NCBI RefSeq assembly: GCF_014489635.1 | Contig: NZ_CP060828.1 | Coordinates: 6,160,001-6,224,000 of the forward strand | Length of the DNA stretch: 64,000 bases | Source: Streptomyces roseirectus | GTDB taxonomy: Bacteria > Actinomycetota > Actinomycetes > Streptomycetales > Streptomycetaceae | Direction of reading: 5' to 3' | Part shown: positions 17,993 to 26,777 of the stretch, one piece after another | Position numbering within the stretch: position 1 is the stretch's first letter | How the letters are laid out: the number at the start of each line of letters is the position of its first letter | Translations under genes and position numbers: made by a program | The notes under the pieces: model-generated | Seen by the model: the letters and a program-made list of their open reading frames with translations, nothing else | What the model was told of the DNA's origin: nothing | The model's database searches: none

Positions 17993-18009
17993 ATACCCCT
18001 AGGGGGTAT
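17993..18009. promoter_or_regulatory. CsoR-like copper operator
   Basis: ATACCCCTAGGGGGTAT is a near-perfect palindrome with the G-tract/C-tract architecture of actinobacterial CsoR sites. It lies upstream of copZ and overlaps the TAG stop codon of the PrsW-like gene (17999-18001). CsoR represses copper genes until Cu(I) binds it. No csoR gene is in the window, so the regulator would act in trans. The assignment rests on motif form and position. Confidence 0.75.
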
Positions 18010-18949
18010 TTCTCCAAGGGGGGTCCCGGCGGGCCAGCGACCGCGCCCACGCCACTCCGAGCAGCGCGACGCAGACCGTCCCGCCGACCGAGAACAGCGT
18101 GAACAGGTGCGCCTGCTGCCGGGTCGGATCCGCCAGGTACCCCACCTCGAACAGTTCACGCTCCAGGTCGACGCTCGTCAGCCGCGTCACCAGCCACACC
18201 GCGATCCCGTGCGTCGAGTCCCACAGGGCGTGCAGCAGCGACACGCCGACGAACGTCCAGACGACGGGCCCGGTGAGCCGGAACCGCCCGCCGGCCGCCC
18301 GGTACGACAGCAGCACGCCGCCCGCGACGGCCGTCCACAGCCCGTGCCCGAACGGCGCGAGCACCCCGCGCAGCACCTCCGTCTCCACCAGCGCCCGCAG
18401 GTCGATCCCCTCGGCCGTCACCGCCGCGTTGAACGCGTACCCCGCGCTCTCCAGCGCCGCGAACCCGAACCCGACGGCCGCCCCCAGCACCAGCCCCGCC
18501 CGCATCCCCCGCAGCCGCACCTGCCGCCGCACCACGAGCATCAGCGCCCCCAGCTTCGCGGCCTCCTCGATCACCCCCACCCCGACGAACACCCAGGCGG
18601 ACGGCCGCAGCAGGTACGTCTCCATCAGGGACGCCCCCAGCACCCCGAGCGTCCCGCCGGTCAGGAAGCACCCCAGCAGCACGCTCACGCCCAGATCCCG
18701 CCCGTGCCGCTCGTACGCCCACAGCACGAACGTGACGGGCACCAGGAAGCTCCCCAGCAGGATCAGCGTCGGCAGCAGCGTCGTGTTCCCCGTCACGTAC
18801 GTCACCGCCGCGGTCAGCGCCCACAGCGCGAGCCCGCCCCCGAACGCGTGCTTCCAGAGCCCCGCCCGGATCCGCGGATAGCCGGGCGGCGGCTGCTGCG
18901 GACCGGGGATACGCGCGCGAGGAGCGCCGGGCGGCGGCGAATACGTCAC
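17999..18949 (-). CDS. PrsW-family intramembrane metalloprotease
   Basis: A 316-residue multi-pass protein of the PrsW (M82) family, whose founding member cleaves an anti-sigma factor at site 1. The family motifs are in order: EEAAK near residue 129, FAALES near 165, HGLWT near 203, and LHALWDS near 244, together supplying the Glu/His/Asp residues. An N-terminal Pro-rich cytoplasmic tail of 30 residues precedes the first helix. Its last codons overlap the copper operator. Many actinobacterial PrsW homologues have no known substrate, and there is no anti-sigma gene next to it. Confidence 0.85.
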   Translation of the reverse strand: MTYSPPPGAPRARIPGPQQPPPGYPRIRAGLWKHAFGGGLALWALTAAVTYVTGNTTLLPTLILLGSFLVPVTFVLWAYERHGRDLGVSVLLGCFLTGGTLGVLGASLMETYLLRPSAWVFVGVGVIEEAAKLGALMLVVRRQVRLRGMRAGLVLGAAVGFGFAALESAGYAFNAAVTAEGIDLRALVETEVLRGVLAPFGHGLWTAVAGGVLLSYRAAGGRFRLTGPVVWTFVGVSLLHALWDSTHGIAVWLVTRLTSVDLERELFEVGYLADPTRQQAHLFTLFSVGGTVCVALLGVAWARSLARRDPPWRNTP

Positions 18950-19092
18950 AGGGGCCCCTCAGGCGACAGGGAGGGTGGCTTTCGTCGCACTTTATGGGCG
19001 TACGCGGGGAACCGCAGTCCGGACGGGGCGCACGGGCTACCCGCACCGCGCCCGCGTCCTGCATGATCACCGTCACCGAAGGGAGTTACGAC

Positions 19093-20136
19093 ATGCGGGC
19101 AGTGGTCTTCGAGCGGTACGGCGAGCGCGCGCACGTGCGGGACGTGCCGGATCCGCGCCCCGCGCCGCACGGCGTGGTCGTCCGCGTGGAGTCCACCGGC
19201 CTGTGCCGCAGCGACTGGCACGGCTGGGCGGGCCACGACCCGGACATCACCCTCCCGCACGTCCCGGGCCACGAACTGGCGGGCGTGATCGAGGAGACGG
19301 GCCCGGCGGTGACGAGGTGGCGCGCGGGCGACCGGGTCACCGTCCCCTTTGTCTGCGGTTGCGGCACCTGCCCGTCCTGCCGGTCCGGCGACCACCAGGT
19401 GTGCGAGCGCCAGACCCAGCCCGGCTTCACCCACTGGGGCTCGTTCGCGCAGTACGTCGCCCTGGACCACGCGGACGTCAACCTCGTGGCCGTCCCGGAC
19501 GACCTCTCGTACGCCACGGCCGCCTCCCTCGGCTGCCGCTTCGCGACGGCGTTCCGCGCGGTGGTCCAGCAGGGCCGCGTCCGGGCCGGCGAGTGGGCCG
19601 TCGTCCACGGCTGCGGCGGTGTGGGCCTGTCGGCGGTGATGATCGCGGCGGCCTCCGGCGCGCGCGTGATAGCCGTCGACGTCTCCCCGCGCGCGCTGGC
19701 CCTCGCGCGCGCGTTCGGCGCGGTGGAGTGCGTGGACGCGGGCGAGGTGGACGACACGGCGGCCCGCGTCCGTGACCTGACGGGCGGCGGCGCCCACCTC
19801 TCGATGGACGCCCTGGGCTCCCCGGCGACCTGCGCCGCGTCCGTGAACTCCCTGCGCCGCAGGGGCCGCCACCTCCAGGTCGGCCTGCTCCCCTCGGACT
19901 GCGGCACGACCCCCGTCCCGATGGCCCGCGCGATCGCCCTGGAGCTTCAACTGATCGGCAGCCACGGCATGGCCGCCCACACCTACCCGGAGATGCTGGA
20001 GGCGGTCCGCGCGGGCGTCCTGCGCCCCGACCGGCTCGTCACGTCGACGATCGCGCTGGACGACGTCCCGGGGGCCCTGGAGGCGATGGGGACGGCGCCC
20101 GGCGCGGGCGTGACGGTCATCGAGCCGTGGCGGTGA
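19093..20136 (+). CDS. Zinc-dependent alcohol dehydrogenase
   Basis: A 347-residue medium-chain dehydrogenase/reductase that would oxidise an alcohol with NAD(P)+. Catalytic zinc ligands are in GLCRSDWHG (near residue 37) and GHELAG (near 59). The structural zinc lobe has four cysteines in CGCGTCPSCRSGDHQVC (about 90-106). The cofactor-binding segment is HGCGGVGLS (near 174). ATG at 19093 follows GAAGGGAG; the longer frame back to 18994 lacks a site and overlaps the divergent promoter. Its 3' end overlaps that of the convergent acetyltransferase by 20 bp. The substrate is unknown. Confidence 0.92.
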   Translation: MRAVVFERYGERAHVRDVPDPRPAPHGVVVRVESTGLCRSDWHGWAGHDPDITLPHVPGHELAGVIEETGPAVTRWRAGDRVTVPFVCGCGTCPSCRSGDHQVCERQTQPGFTHWGSFAQYVALDHADVNLVAVPDDLSYATAASLGCRFATAFRAVVQQGRVRAGEWAVVHGCGGVGLSAVMIAAASGARVIAVDVSPRALALARAFGAVECVDAGEVDDTAARVRDLTGGGAHLSMDALGSPATCAASVNSLRRRGRHLQVGLLPSDCGTTPVPMARAIALELQLIGSHGMAAHTYPEMLEAVRAGVLRPDRLVTSTIALDDVPGALEAMGTAPGAGVTVIEPWR

Positions 20137-20707
20137 CCTCCACGGCAGCGGGGTGTCCCCGGTGGACGGCCCACTCGTCCTCCAGGACCGCCATGACCAC
20201 CTCGTCCACCCACGCGCCGTCCCGCAGCTCGATCTCCCGCTGCAGCCCCTCCCGCACGAAACCGACCTTCTCGTAGACCCGTAGGGCGCGAGGATTGAAC
20301 GCGTACGCCGCCAGTTCGATCCGATGCAGTCCGAGTTGATCGAAACCGTGCCCGACGATCAGCCGCGTCGCCTCCGTACCGAGCCCCCGCCCGCGCCCGC
20401 GCGGCCCGAGGAACGTCCGGAACACACAACTGCGCGCGTCCGGGTCCCACGTGTTGAGGACGACCTCGCCGACGACCTCCCCGCTGAACCGGTCGGTGAC
20501 GGCGAGGTCGAGCCGGTCGGCCTGCGCGCTGCGCGAGCCGTACCAGGAGCGCAGGAACTCGGGGCTGAGGGGTTCGGGCGAGCCCCCGGTGAACCGGATG
20601 ACCTCCGGGTCCTCCATGAGCGCGCCCATGACCTCGGCGTCGGCCTCGGTGAAGGGCCGCAGCACGGTCAGCGGGCCGGTGAGAACGGGTTTCACGGAGA
20701 AGTCCAT
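20117..20707 (-). CDS. GNAT-family N-acetyltransferase (RimJ/RimL-like)
   Basis: A 196-residue acetyltransferase. The acetyl-CoA loop is GPRGRGRGLGTEA near residue 102, followed by LHRIELAAYAFNPRALRVYEKVGF, the C-terminal signature of this subfamily. The start at 20707 gives MDFSVKPVLTGPLTVLRPF, the usual beginning, and excludes a long upstream shadow frame. It may acetylate a ribosomal-protein N-terminus or a small amine. Convergent with the alcohol dehydrogenase; no functional link is evident. Confidence 0.87.
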   Translation of the reverse strand: MDFSVKPVLTGPLTVLRPFTEADAEVMGALMEDPEVIRFTGGSPEPLSPEFLRSWYGSRSAQADRLDLAVTDRFSGEVVGEVVLNTWDPDARSCVFRTFLGPRGRGRGLGTEATRLIVGHGFDQLGLHRIELAAYAFNPRALRVYEKVGFVREGLQREIELRDGAWVDEVVMAVLEDEWAVHRGHPAAVEVTATAR

Positions 20708-20769
20708 GGACGGCACTGTGCCCCACCCGAAGGCGGGGCACAGAACGATTTTCCGATCTTCGGGGCGCC

Positions 20770-20970
20770 TCACTCCTCCCGGCGCGTCTGGCTCCGGGGT
20801 CTCGACGCGGCCCACGCCCGGACCGTGTCGGCGTACCAGAACGGCTTGCCCCCTTCGACGTGGTCGGGCGGCGGCAGGAGCCCGTGCTTGCGGTAGGAGC
20901 GGACGGTGTCCGGCTGGACGCGGATATGGGCGGCGATGTCCTTGTAGGACCAGAGCTGACGGTCTGTCAT
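20770..20970 (-). CDS. Small MerR/excisionase-like helix-turn-helix protein
   Basis: A 66-residue DNA-binding protein made almost only of a winged helix-turn-helix: LWSYKDIAAHIRVQPDTVRSYRKHGLLPPPD (residues 6-36), then a GKPFWYADTVRAW segment. This is the AlpA/excisionase/MerR N-terminal pattern. Such proteins are common in Streptomyces both as chromosomal regulators and as leftovers of integrated elements. No integrase or attachment-site repeat is seen nearby. Confidence 0.8.
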   Translation of the reverse strand: MTDRQLWSYKDIAAHIRVQPDTVRSYRKHGLLPPPDHVEGGKPFWYADTVRAWAASRPRSQTRREE

Positions 20971-21093
20971 GTGCTGCTGAACGACACCGGCCGACCGGAG
21001 GGAAGCGCCGGTCGATCACGCGTGACCGAAGACCCGCGTACACGCGACACACGTGACACAAAGGTGTCGTTCGTTACACAGCCGACAAAACCC

Positions 21094-22011
21094 TCAGGCC
21101 CCGCAGGACCTCAGGAACGCCCGCGTGCGCTGCGCGATCGGCAGCGGCTTGTCCGGCTCGCACGGGTACATGTCCTGCTCGACGATCGCGAACAGGTCGA
21201 CGTCCAGCTTCCCGGCCGCCTCAAGGACGGGACCCAGCTCCGGCACCCCCTTCGGCGGCTCGCACATGACCCCCTGCGCGACGGCCGGCCCGAACGGCGT
21301 CCCCTTCGCGCGGACGTCGGCCAGGATCTCGGGGTCGACCTGCTTGAGGTGCAGGTACCCGATCCGCTCCCCGTACGTCTCGATCAGCTTGACGCTGTCG
21401 CCGCCGCAGTACGCGTAGTGCCCGGTGTCGAGGCAGAGCGAGACCAGCGAGGAGTCGGTGCCGTCCAGGAACCGGACGACGTTGTCCTCGCTGTCGATGT
21501 GCGTGTCGGCGTGCGGGTGGACGACGATCTTGAGCCCGTACTCGTCCCGCACCCGCTGCCCCAGCCGCTCGGTGAGGGTGTTGAGGTTGCGCCACTGCTC
21601 GGGCGTCAGTGTGTCCGGCTCAAGGACCTCGCCGGTCTTGTCGTCGCGCCAGAACGACGGGATGACGACGAGGTGCTTCGCGCCCATCGCCTGCGCGAGG
21701 ACCGCGTTGTCCGCGACGTGCGCCCAGGTCTTCTCCCAGACGGACTCGCCGTGGTGCAGCCCCGTGAAGACCGTCCCGGCCGACACCTTGAGGTTGCGGC
21801 GTGCGATCTCCTCCGTGAGTACTACGGGGTCGGTCGGGAGGTACCCGTAGGGGCCCAGCTCGATCCACTCGTACCCGGACGCGGAGACCTCGTCGAGGAA
21901 CCGCTGCCAGGGCACCTGGGCGGGGTCGTCCGGGAACCAGACGCCCCAGCTGTCGGGGGCCGAACCGATCCGGATGCGGGAGAGTGAGGGAGATGAGGAC
22001 AACGTCGTCAT
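21094..22011 (-). CDS. IolE/IolI-like sugar isomerase/dehydratase (TIM barrel)
   Basis: A 305-residue xylose-isomerase-like TIM-barrel protein. Motifs include IGSAPDSWGVWF at the N-terminus, the metal-ligand glutamate in GYEWIELGPYGYLP, VVIPSFW, VVHPHADTHIDS, CLDTGHYAYCGGD, and a final IVEQDMYP. In the inositol pathway, IolE dehydrates 2-keto-myo-inositol and IolI interconverts ketoinositols; both have this fold. ATG at 22011 is better than the upstream start. It is divergent from iolC across about 160 bp, which supports a role in inositol catabolism. I cannot separate IolE from IolI by eye. Confidence 0.82.
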   Translation of the reverse strand: MTTLSSSPSLSRIRIGSAPDSWGVWFPDDPAQVPWQRFLDEVSASGYEWIELGPYGYLPTDPVVLTEEIARRNLKVSAGTVFTGLHHGESVWEKTWAHVADNAVLAQAMGAKHLVVIPSFWRDDKTGEVLEPDTLTPEQWRNLNTLTERLGQRVRDEYGLKIVVHPHADTHIDSEDNVVRFLDGTDSSLVSLCLDTGHYAYCGGDSVKLIETYGERIGYLHLKQVDPEILADVRAKGTPFGPAVAQGVMCEPPKGVPELGPVLEAAGKLDVDLFAIVEQDMYPCEPDKPLPIAQRTRAFLRSCGA

Positions 22012-22051
22012 GAGCGCCAGCGTGGGGTCTCCCCGGGGAGGTGTCAAGAGC

Positions 22052-22105
22052 TGGTCCGAATGTCTGGACAAAGTATTGACAGGGCCCGGAGAACGGGACT
22101 AGAAC
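22052..22105 (+). promoter_or_regulatory. Predicted promoter and operator-like repeat of the iol operon
   Basis: TTGACA (22076-22081), an 18-bp spacer, and TAGAAC (22100-22105) form a good sigma-70/HrdB-type promoter 64 bp before the iolC start. Just upstream, TGGTCC (22052-22057) and GGACAA (22066-22071) form an imperfect inverted repeat, a plausible repressor or activator site shared with the divergent gene. No regulator gene is adjacent. Confidence 0.65.
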
Positions 22106-22168
22106 CCTTGCAGTGACTTCGTCATGCCGCCGCCGCATGCCGTGGAGAACCGATGTGAAGGGAACCCG

Positions 22169-23170
22169 ATGGCGTACGACCTGATCACCATGGGACGGAT
22201 CGGGGTGGACCTCTATCCGCTCCAGACGGGCGTCCCGCTCCCGCAGGTCACCTCGTTCGGGAAGTTCCTGGGCGGCTCGGCGACCAATGTCGCGGTCGCG
22301 GCCGCCCGCCTCGGCCGCTCCACCGCCGTCATCACCCGCACCGGCGACGACCCCTTCGGCACCTACCTCCACGAGGAGCTGCGCCGCTTCGGCGTCGACG
22401 ACCGCTGGGTCACCCCGGTCGCCGGGCTCCCGACCCCGGTCACCTTCTGCGAGGTCTTCCCGCCGGACGACTTCCCGCTCTACTTCTACCGCCGCCCCAA
22501 GGCCCCGGACCTCGAGATCGACGCCCACGAACTGGACCTGACGGCCCTTCAGGAGGCCCGCCTGTTCTGGGTCACCGGCACCGGCCTCAGCGAGGAGCCC
22601 AGCCGCACGGCGACCCTCGCGGCCCTCGCCCACCGCGCGAAGGCGGGCACGACCGTCTTCGACCTCGACTGGCGCCCGATGTTCTGGTCCGACCCCGAGA
22701 CCGCCCGCCCCTTCTACACCGAGGCGTTGAAGCACACGACCGTCGCCGTCGGCAACCTCGACGAGGTCGAGGTCGCCACCGGCGTGCGCGAACCCCGCGC
22801 CGCCGCACGGGCGTTGCTGGACGCGGGCGTCGAACTCGCCGTCGTCAAGCAGGGACCCAAGGGCGTCCTCGCGGTCAACAGTGAGGGCGAGGAGGCCGAG
22901 GTGCCGCCGCTGCCGGTGAGCGTCCTCAACGGCCTCGGCGCCGGCGACGCCTTCGGCGGCTCCCTCTGCCACGGCCTCCTCGAAGGCTGGGACCTGGAGA
23001 AGACCATGCGCCACGCCAACGCCGCCGGGGCGATCGTCGCCTCGCGCCTGGAGTGCAGCTCGGCGATGCCGACAACTGCCGAGATCGAAGCGGCCGTTGA
23101 AGCGGGCGAGGTCACGCCCGAGATCTCCGGCGCCGCCGGGGCCGTCACCGAAGCGGGGGCCGGCCGATGA
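22169..23170 (+). CDS. iolC: 5-dehydro-2-deoxygluconokinase
   Basis: A 333-residue PfkB-family sugar kinase. It phosphorylates 5-dehydro-2-deoxygluconate at O6 in myo-inositol breakdown. The N-terminal glycine-rich signature is FGKFLGGSATNVAVAAARLG (about residues 31-50), and the C-terminal signature NGLGAGDAFGGSL holds the catalytic aspartate (near residue 256). ATG at 22169 has GAAGGGAA before it; an upstream in-frame ATG adds 15 residues without support. First gene of the rightward operon; its stop overlaps the next gene as ATGA. Confidence 0.93.
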   Translation: MAYDLITMGRIGVDLYPLQTGVPLPQVTSFGKFLGGSATNVAVAAARLGRSTAVITRTGDDPFGTYLHEELRRFGVDDRWVTPVAGLPTPVTFCEVFPPDDFPLYFYRRPKAPDLEIDAHELDLTALQEARLFWVTGTGLSEEPSRTATLAALAHRAKAGTTVFDLDWRPMFWSDPETARPFYTEALKHTTVAVGNLDEVEVATGVREPRAAARALLDAGVELAVVKQGPKGVLAVNSEGEEAEVPPLPVSVLNGLGAGDAFGGSLCHGLLEGWDLEKTMRHANAAGAIVASRLECSSAMPTTAEIEAAVEAGEVTPEISGAAGAVTEAGAGR

Positions 23171-24057
23171 GCCCGGTCGCCGTGGACGTCGGCGAGATCG
23201 TCCGCCTGCGCACCGAGCGCCCCGAGGCGGTCGCCGAGGCCGCCGCGCACCGCAAGCGCCGCCCCCTCGTGGGCGACACCGGCCGCCTCATGATCGTCGC
23301 GGCCGACCACCCCGCGCGCGGCGCCCTCGGCGTCGGCGGCGACAGGCTCGCCATGGCCAACCGCGCCGACCTCCTCGAACGCCTCTGCCTCGCGCTCAGC
23401 CGCCCCGGCGTGGACGGCGTCCTCGCGACCGCCGACATCCTCGACGACCTGCTGCTGCTCGGCGCCCTCGACGGCAAGGTCGTCATGGGCTCGATGAACC
23501 GCGGCGGCCTCCAGGGCTCCGTCTTCGAGATGGACGACCGCTTCACCGGCCACCGCGCCGAGGACATCGAGCGGCTGAACTTCGACGCCGGGAAACTGCT
23601 CCTGCGCATCGACTACGACGACCCCGGCTCCCTCGCCACCCTGGAGACCACCGCGCGGGCCATCGACGACATGGCGGCCCGTCAACTCCCGCTGTTCGTC
23701 GAGCCGTTCATCAGCCGCCGGACCCCCGAGGGCAAGGTCAAGAACGACCTCTCCGCCGAGGCCGTCACCCGCTCGATCGCCATCGCCTCGGGGCTGGGCG
23801 GGACTTCGGCCTACACCTGGCTGAAACTCCCCGTCACCGACAACCCCGACGACATGGCCGAGGTCATGGAGACGTCGACACTCCCCGCCGTGCTGCTCGG
23901 CGGCGAGGTCGGCGGGGACCAGGACGGGGCGTACGAGAAGTGGCGCGGCGCGCTCCAACTCCCCACCGTCCGGGGCCTGGTGGTCGGCCGCTCGCTGCTG
24001 TACCCGGCGGACGGGGACGTCACCGCCGCCGTGGACACCGCCGTCGGACTGCTGTGA
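23167..24057 (+). CDS. Class I-like aldolase of the inositol operon (Cgl0159 type)
   Basis: A 296-residue (beta/alpha)8 protein annotated in actinobacteria as a Cgl0159-type aldolase family. Segments such as LMIVAADHPARGALG, VMGSMNRGGLQGS, LLRIDYDD, FVEPFISRR and TSAYTWLKLPV fit a barrel with a Lys-containing active site near residue 220 (WLKLP). By position it should split 6-phospho-5-dehydro-2-deoxygluconate into dihydroxyacetone phosphate and malonate semialdehyde, the job of IolJ elsewhere. That activity is inferred from the gap it fills between iolC and mmsA. It overlaps iolC by 4 bp. Confidence 0.75.
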   Translation: MSPVAVDVGEIVRLRTERPEAVAEAAAHRKRRPLVGDTGRLMIVAADHPARGALGVGGDRLAMANRADLLERLCLALSRPGVDGVLATADILDDLLLLGALDGKVVMGSMNRGGLQGSVFEMDDRFTGHRAEDIERLNFDAGKLLLRIDYDDPGSLATLETTARAIDDMAARQLPLFVEPFISRRTPEGKVKNDLSAEAVTRSIAIASGLGGTSAYTWLKLPVTDNPDDMAEVMETSTLPAVLLGGEVGGDQDGAYEKWRGALQLPTVRGLVVGRSLLYPADGDVTAAVDTAVGLL

Positions 24058-24064
24058 GGGCCGC

Positions 24065-24880
24065 ATGAGCACCGTAGAACTCCACGTACCCAAGGGCGCG
24101 TCCGCGCAAGGCGATTACGCGCTCGACATCGACCCGAAGACGGCGGGCTGGGGCTACAGCGCCCTGCGTATCGTCGAGTTGGGGGCGGACGGCTCCCACA
24201 CCTTCGACGCCGGCGAGAGCGAGTGGATCGTCCTCCCGCTCGAAGGCGGATGTACCGTGCGAACCGACGGAAAACAGTTCCAACTCCTGGGCAGGGAAAG
24301 CGTGTTCGCGGGTGTCTCCGACTTCGCGTACGTTCCCCGGGACGCCCAGGCAACGATCGCCTCCGGTGCGGGAGGCCGCTTCGCCCTGGCAGGAGCGAAG
24401 TGCGAGCGACGACTCCCCGCCCGCTACGGCCCCGCACCGGAGGTCCCCGTCGAGGACAGGGGCAGCGAGAACCGTCTGCGCCATGTCCGCAACTTCGCCT
24501 CGGCCGACGCGTTCGACTGCGACCGGCTGATCGCCGTCGAGGTCATCACCCCGGGCGGCAACTGGTCCTCGTACCCGCCGCACAAGCACGACGAGCACCG
24601 GCCGGGCGAGGAAGCCGAGTTGGAGGAGATCTACTACTTCGAGATCGACGGCGAGAACGGCTTCGGCTACCAGCGCGTGTCCCCCTCCCGCGAGGGCGGC
24701 GCGGACGTGCTCGCCGAGGTCCGCTCGGGTGACGCCGTTCTCGTCCCCGACGGCTGGCACGGCCCGTCGATCGCGCAGCCCGGCCACGACATGTACTACC
24801 TGAACGTCATGGCCGGACCGGGGGACACCCGGGAATGGCGGATCTGCTTCCACCCGGACCACACGGAGGGGTACCGATGA
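24065..24880 (+). CDS. iolB: 5-deoxy-glucuronate isomerase
   Basis: A 271-residue bicupin that isomerises 5-deoxy-D-glucuronate to 5-dehydro-2-deoxygluconate. Metal-binding histidines are in the segment YPPHKHDEHRPGEEAELEEIYYFEI (about 175-199), and a final conserved GWHGPSIAQPGHDMYYLNVMAGP follows. Length is normal for IolB. GAGGG precedes the ATG. It lies 7 bp after the aldolase gene and overlaps iolD by ATGA. Confidence 0.94.
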   Translation: MSTVELHVPKGASAQGDYALDIDPKTAGWGYSALRIVELGADGSHTFDAGESEWIVLPLEGGCTVRTDGKQFQLLGRESVFAGVSDFAYVPRDAQATIASGAGGRFALAGAKCERRLPARYGPAPEVPVEDRGSENRLRHVRNFASADAFDCDRLIAVEVITPGGNWSSYPPHKHDEHRPGEEAELEEIYYFEIDGENGFGYQRVSPSREGGADVLAEVRSGDAVLVPDGWHGPSIAQPGHDMYYLNVMAGPGDTREWRICFHPDHTEGYR

Positions 24881-26745
24881 CCACCAGGCTCACAGTGGCC
24901 CAGGCGCTCGTGCGCTTCCTCGCCGCGCAGTACACCGAGCGCGACGGGCAGCGGCAGCGGCTCATCAGCGCGACCTGGGGCATCTTCGGCCACGGCAACG
25001 TGGCCGGCCTCGGCCAGGCGCTCGTGGAGTACGGCGATGAGATGCCCTACCTCCAGGGCCGCAACGAACAGTCGATGGTCCACGCGGCCGTCGGCTACGC
25101 CCGCCAGTCGAACCGGCTCTCCGCCCAGGCGGTGACGACGTCCATCGGCCCCGGCGCCACCAACCTCGTGACCGGCGCCGCCCTCGCGACGGTCAACCAC
25201 ATCCCGGTCCTCCTCCTCCCGGGCGACATCTTCGCCACCCGCGTCGCCGACCCGGTGCTTCAGCAGCTCGAAGTCCCGTACGCGGGCGACGTGTCGGTGA
25301 ACGACGCGCTGCGCCCCGTCTCGCGCTACTTCGACCGCGTCACCCGCCCCGAGGCCCTGATCCCGGCCGCCCTCCAGGCGATGCGTGTCCTCACCGACCC
25401 CGTCGAGACCGGCGCCGTCACCCTCGCCCTCCCGCAGGACGTCCAGGCCGAGGCGTACGACTGGCCGGACGAGTTCTTCGCGGAGCGGACCTGGACGGTA
25501 CGCAGGCCCGGCGCGGACCCGGTCGAGCTGGCGGCGGCCGTCGAGGCGATCCGGGCGGCCCGGCGCCCCCTGATCGTCGCGGGCGGCGGCGTCCACCACA
25601 GCCGTGCGGAGGAAACCCTCGCGTCCCTCGTGAGTACTACGGGTATCCCCGTCGCCTCCACCCAGGCCGGCAAGGGCTCCCTCCCGTACGACCACCCCCA
25701 GGATGTAGGGGGCGTGGGCCACACCGGCACGGCGACCGCCGACGAACTCGCCCGCACGGCGGACCTGATCATCGGCGTCGGCACCCGCTACACCGACTTC
25801 ACCACCGCCTCCAACACCCTGTTCAACGCGGACGCCCGCTTCCTCAACCTCAACATCGCCGGCTACGACGCCCACAAGCTGGCCGGCCTCCCGCTGGTCG
25901 CGGACGCCCGCAGCGCGCTGGAACAACTGGCGGGGGAGCTGGCGGACCACCGCGTCGCCGCCCCCTACATCGCCGAGTACACCGAGGACAAGGAGCGCTG
26001 GGAGCAGCGCGTCGACGCCGCGTACGAGGCGACCGAGCAGGACGTACGGCCCACTCAGACCCAGGTACTAGGGGTACTGGACGCCCTCGCCGACGAGTCC
26101 GACATCGTCATCAACGCGGCCGGCTCCCTCCCCGGTGACCTGCACAAGCTGTGGCGGGCCCGCTCCCGGGACGGCTACCACCTGGAGTACGGGTACTCCT
26201 GCATGGGTTACGAGATCCCGGCCGCGATCGGCGTGAAGATGGCGTCCCCCGAGCGGAACGTCTGGGCGCTGGTCGGCGACGGCACCTACCTGATGATGCC
26301 GACCGAGATCGTGACGGCCGTCCAGGAGGGCGTCGCGATCAAGATGCTCCTCATCCAGAACCACGGCTACGCGTCCATCGGCGGCCTCTCCGAGGAGACC
26401 GGCGCCGAGCGCTACGGAACGGCCTACCGCTTCCGTACCCCCGAGGGCACCTTCTCCGGCGCCCCCCTGCCCGTGGACCTCGCGACGAACGTCGAGAGCC
26501 TGGGCATGCGGGTACTACGGGCCAGGACCGTAGGGGACCTGCGCGCCGCCCTCACCGAGGCGCGCGCCGCCGACACCGCCACTTGTGTCTATGTCGAGAC
26601 CGAAACGGCAGACACAGTGTCGGGGGCGCCCCCGGCGCAGGCCTGGTGGGATGTTCCCGTGGCCGAGACCGCGACCCGCCCGTCCGCCGTCAAGGCCCGC
26701 GAGCAGTACGAACGGCACGTCGCCACCCGTCGCCGCCACCTCTAG
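24877..26745 (+). CDS. iolD: 3D-(3,5/4)-trihydroxycyclohexane-1,2-dione acylhydrolase
   Basis: A 622-residue thiamin-diphosphate enzyme that opens the inositol ring to 5-deoxyglucuronate. It has the three-domain acetolactate-synthase-like layout: N-terminal pyrimidine-binding domain with the catalytic glutamate in GRNEQSM (near residue 66), a central Rossmann-like domain, and a C-terminal domain with GDGTYLMMPTE ... NHGYASIGG (metal and diphosphate site, about 467-505). ATG at 24877 overlaps the iolB stop. Three copies of GTACTA(C/G)GGG lie inside this gene in rare codons. Confidence 0.95.
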   Translation: MTTRLTVAQALVRFLAAQYTERDGQRQRLISATWGIFGHGNVAGLGQALVEYGDEMPYLQGRNEQSMVHAAVGYARQSNRLSAQAVTTSIGPGATNLVTGAALATVNHIPVLLLPGDIFATRVADPVLQQLEVPYAGDVSVNDALRPVSRYFDRVTRPEALIPAALQAMRVLTDPVETGAVTLALPQDVQAEAYDWPDEFFAERTWTVRRPGADPVELAAAVEAIRAARRPLIVAGGGVHHSRAEETLASLVSTTGIPVASTQAGKGSLPYDHPQDVGGVGHTGTATADELARTADLIIGVGTRYTDFTTASNTLFNADARFLNLNIAGYDAHKLAGLPLVADARSALEQLAGELADHRVAAPYIAEYTEDKERWEQRVDAAYEATEQDVRPTQTQVLGVLDALADESDIVINAAGSLPGDLHKLWRARSRDGYHLEYGYSCMGYEIPAAIGVKMASPERNVWALVGDGTYLMMPTEIVTAVQEGVAIKMLLIQNHGYASIGGLSEETGAERYGTAYRFRTPEGTFSGAPLPVDLATNVESLGMRVLRARTVGDLRAALTEARAADTATCVYVETETADTVSGAPPAQAWWDVPVAETATRPSAVKAREQYERHVATRRRHL

Positions 26746-26777
26746 AAGCCGCCGAAAGCACAAAGGAGCACCTGGGC

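Noticed and set aside
20770..20970. Excisionase of an integrated element
   Set aside because: No integrase, tRNA or direct-repeat attachment site is nearby, and flanking genes look chromosomal.
24793..24799. Further copies of GTACTAC (also near 2533, 9766 and 30205)
   Set aside because: They lack the following GGG, and the one at 24793 is explained by a Tyr-Tyr pair in IolB; not counted with the GTACTACGGG set.
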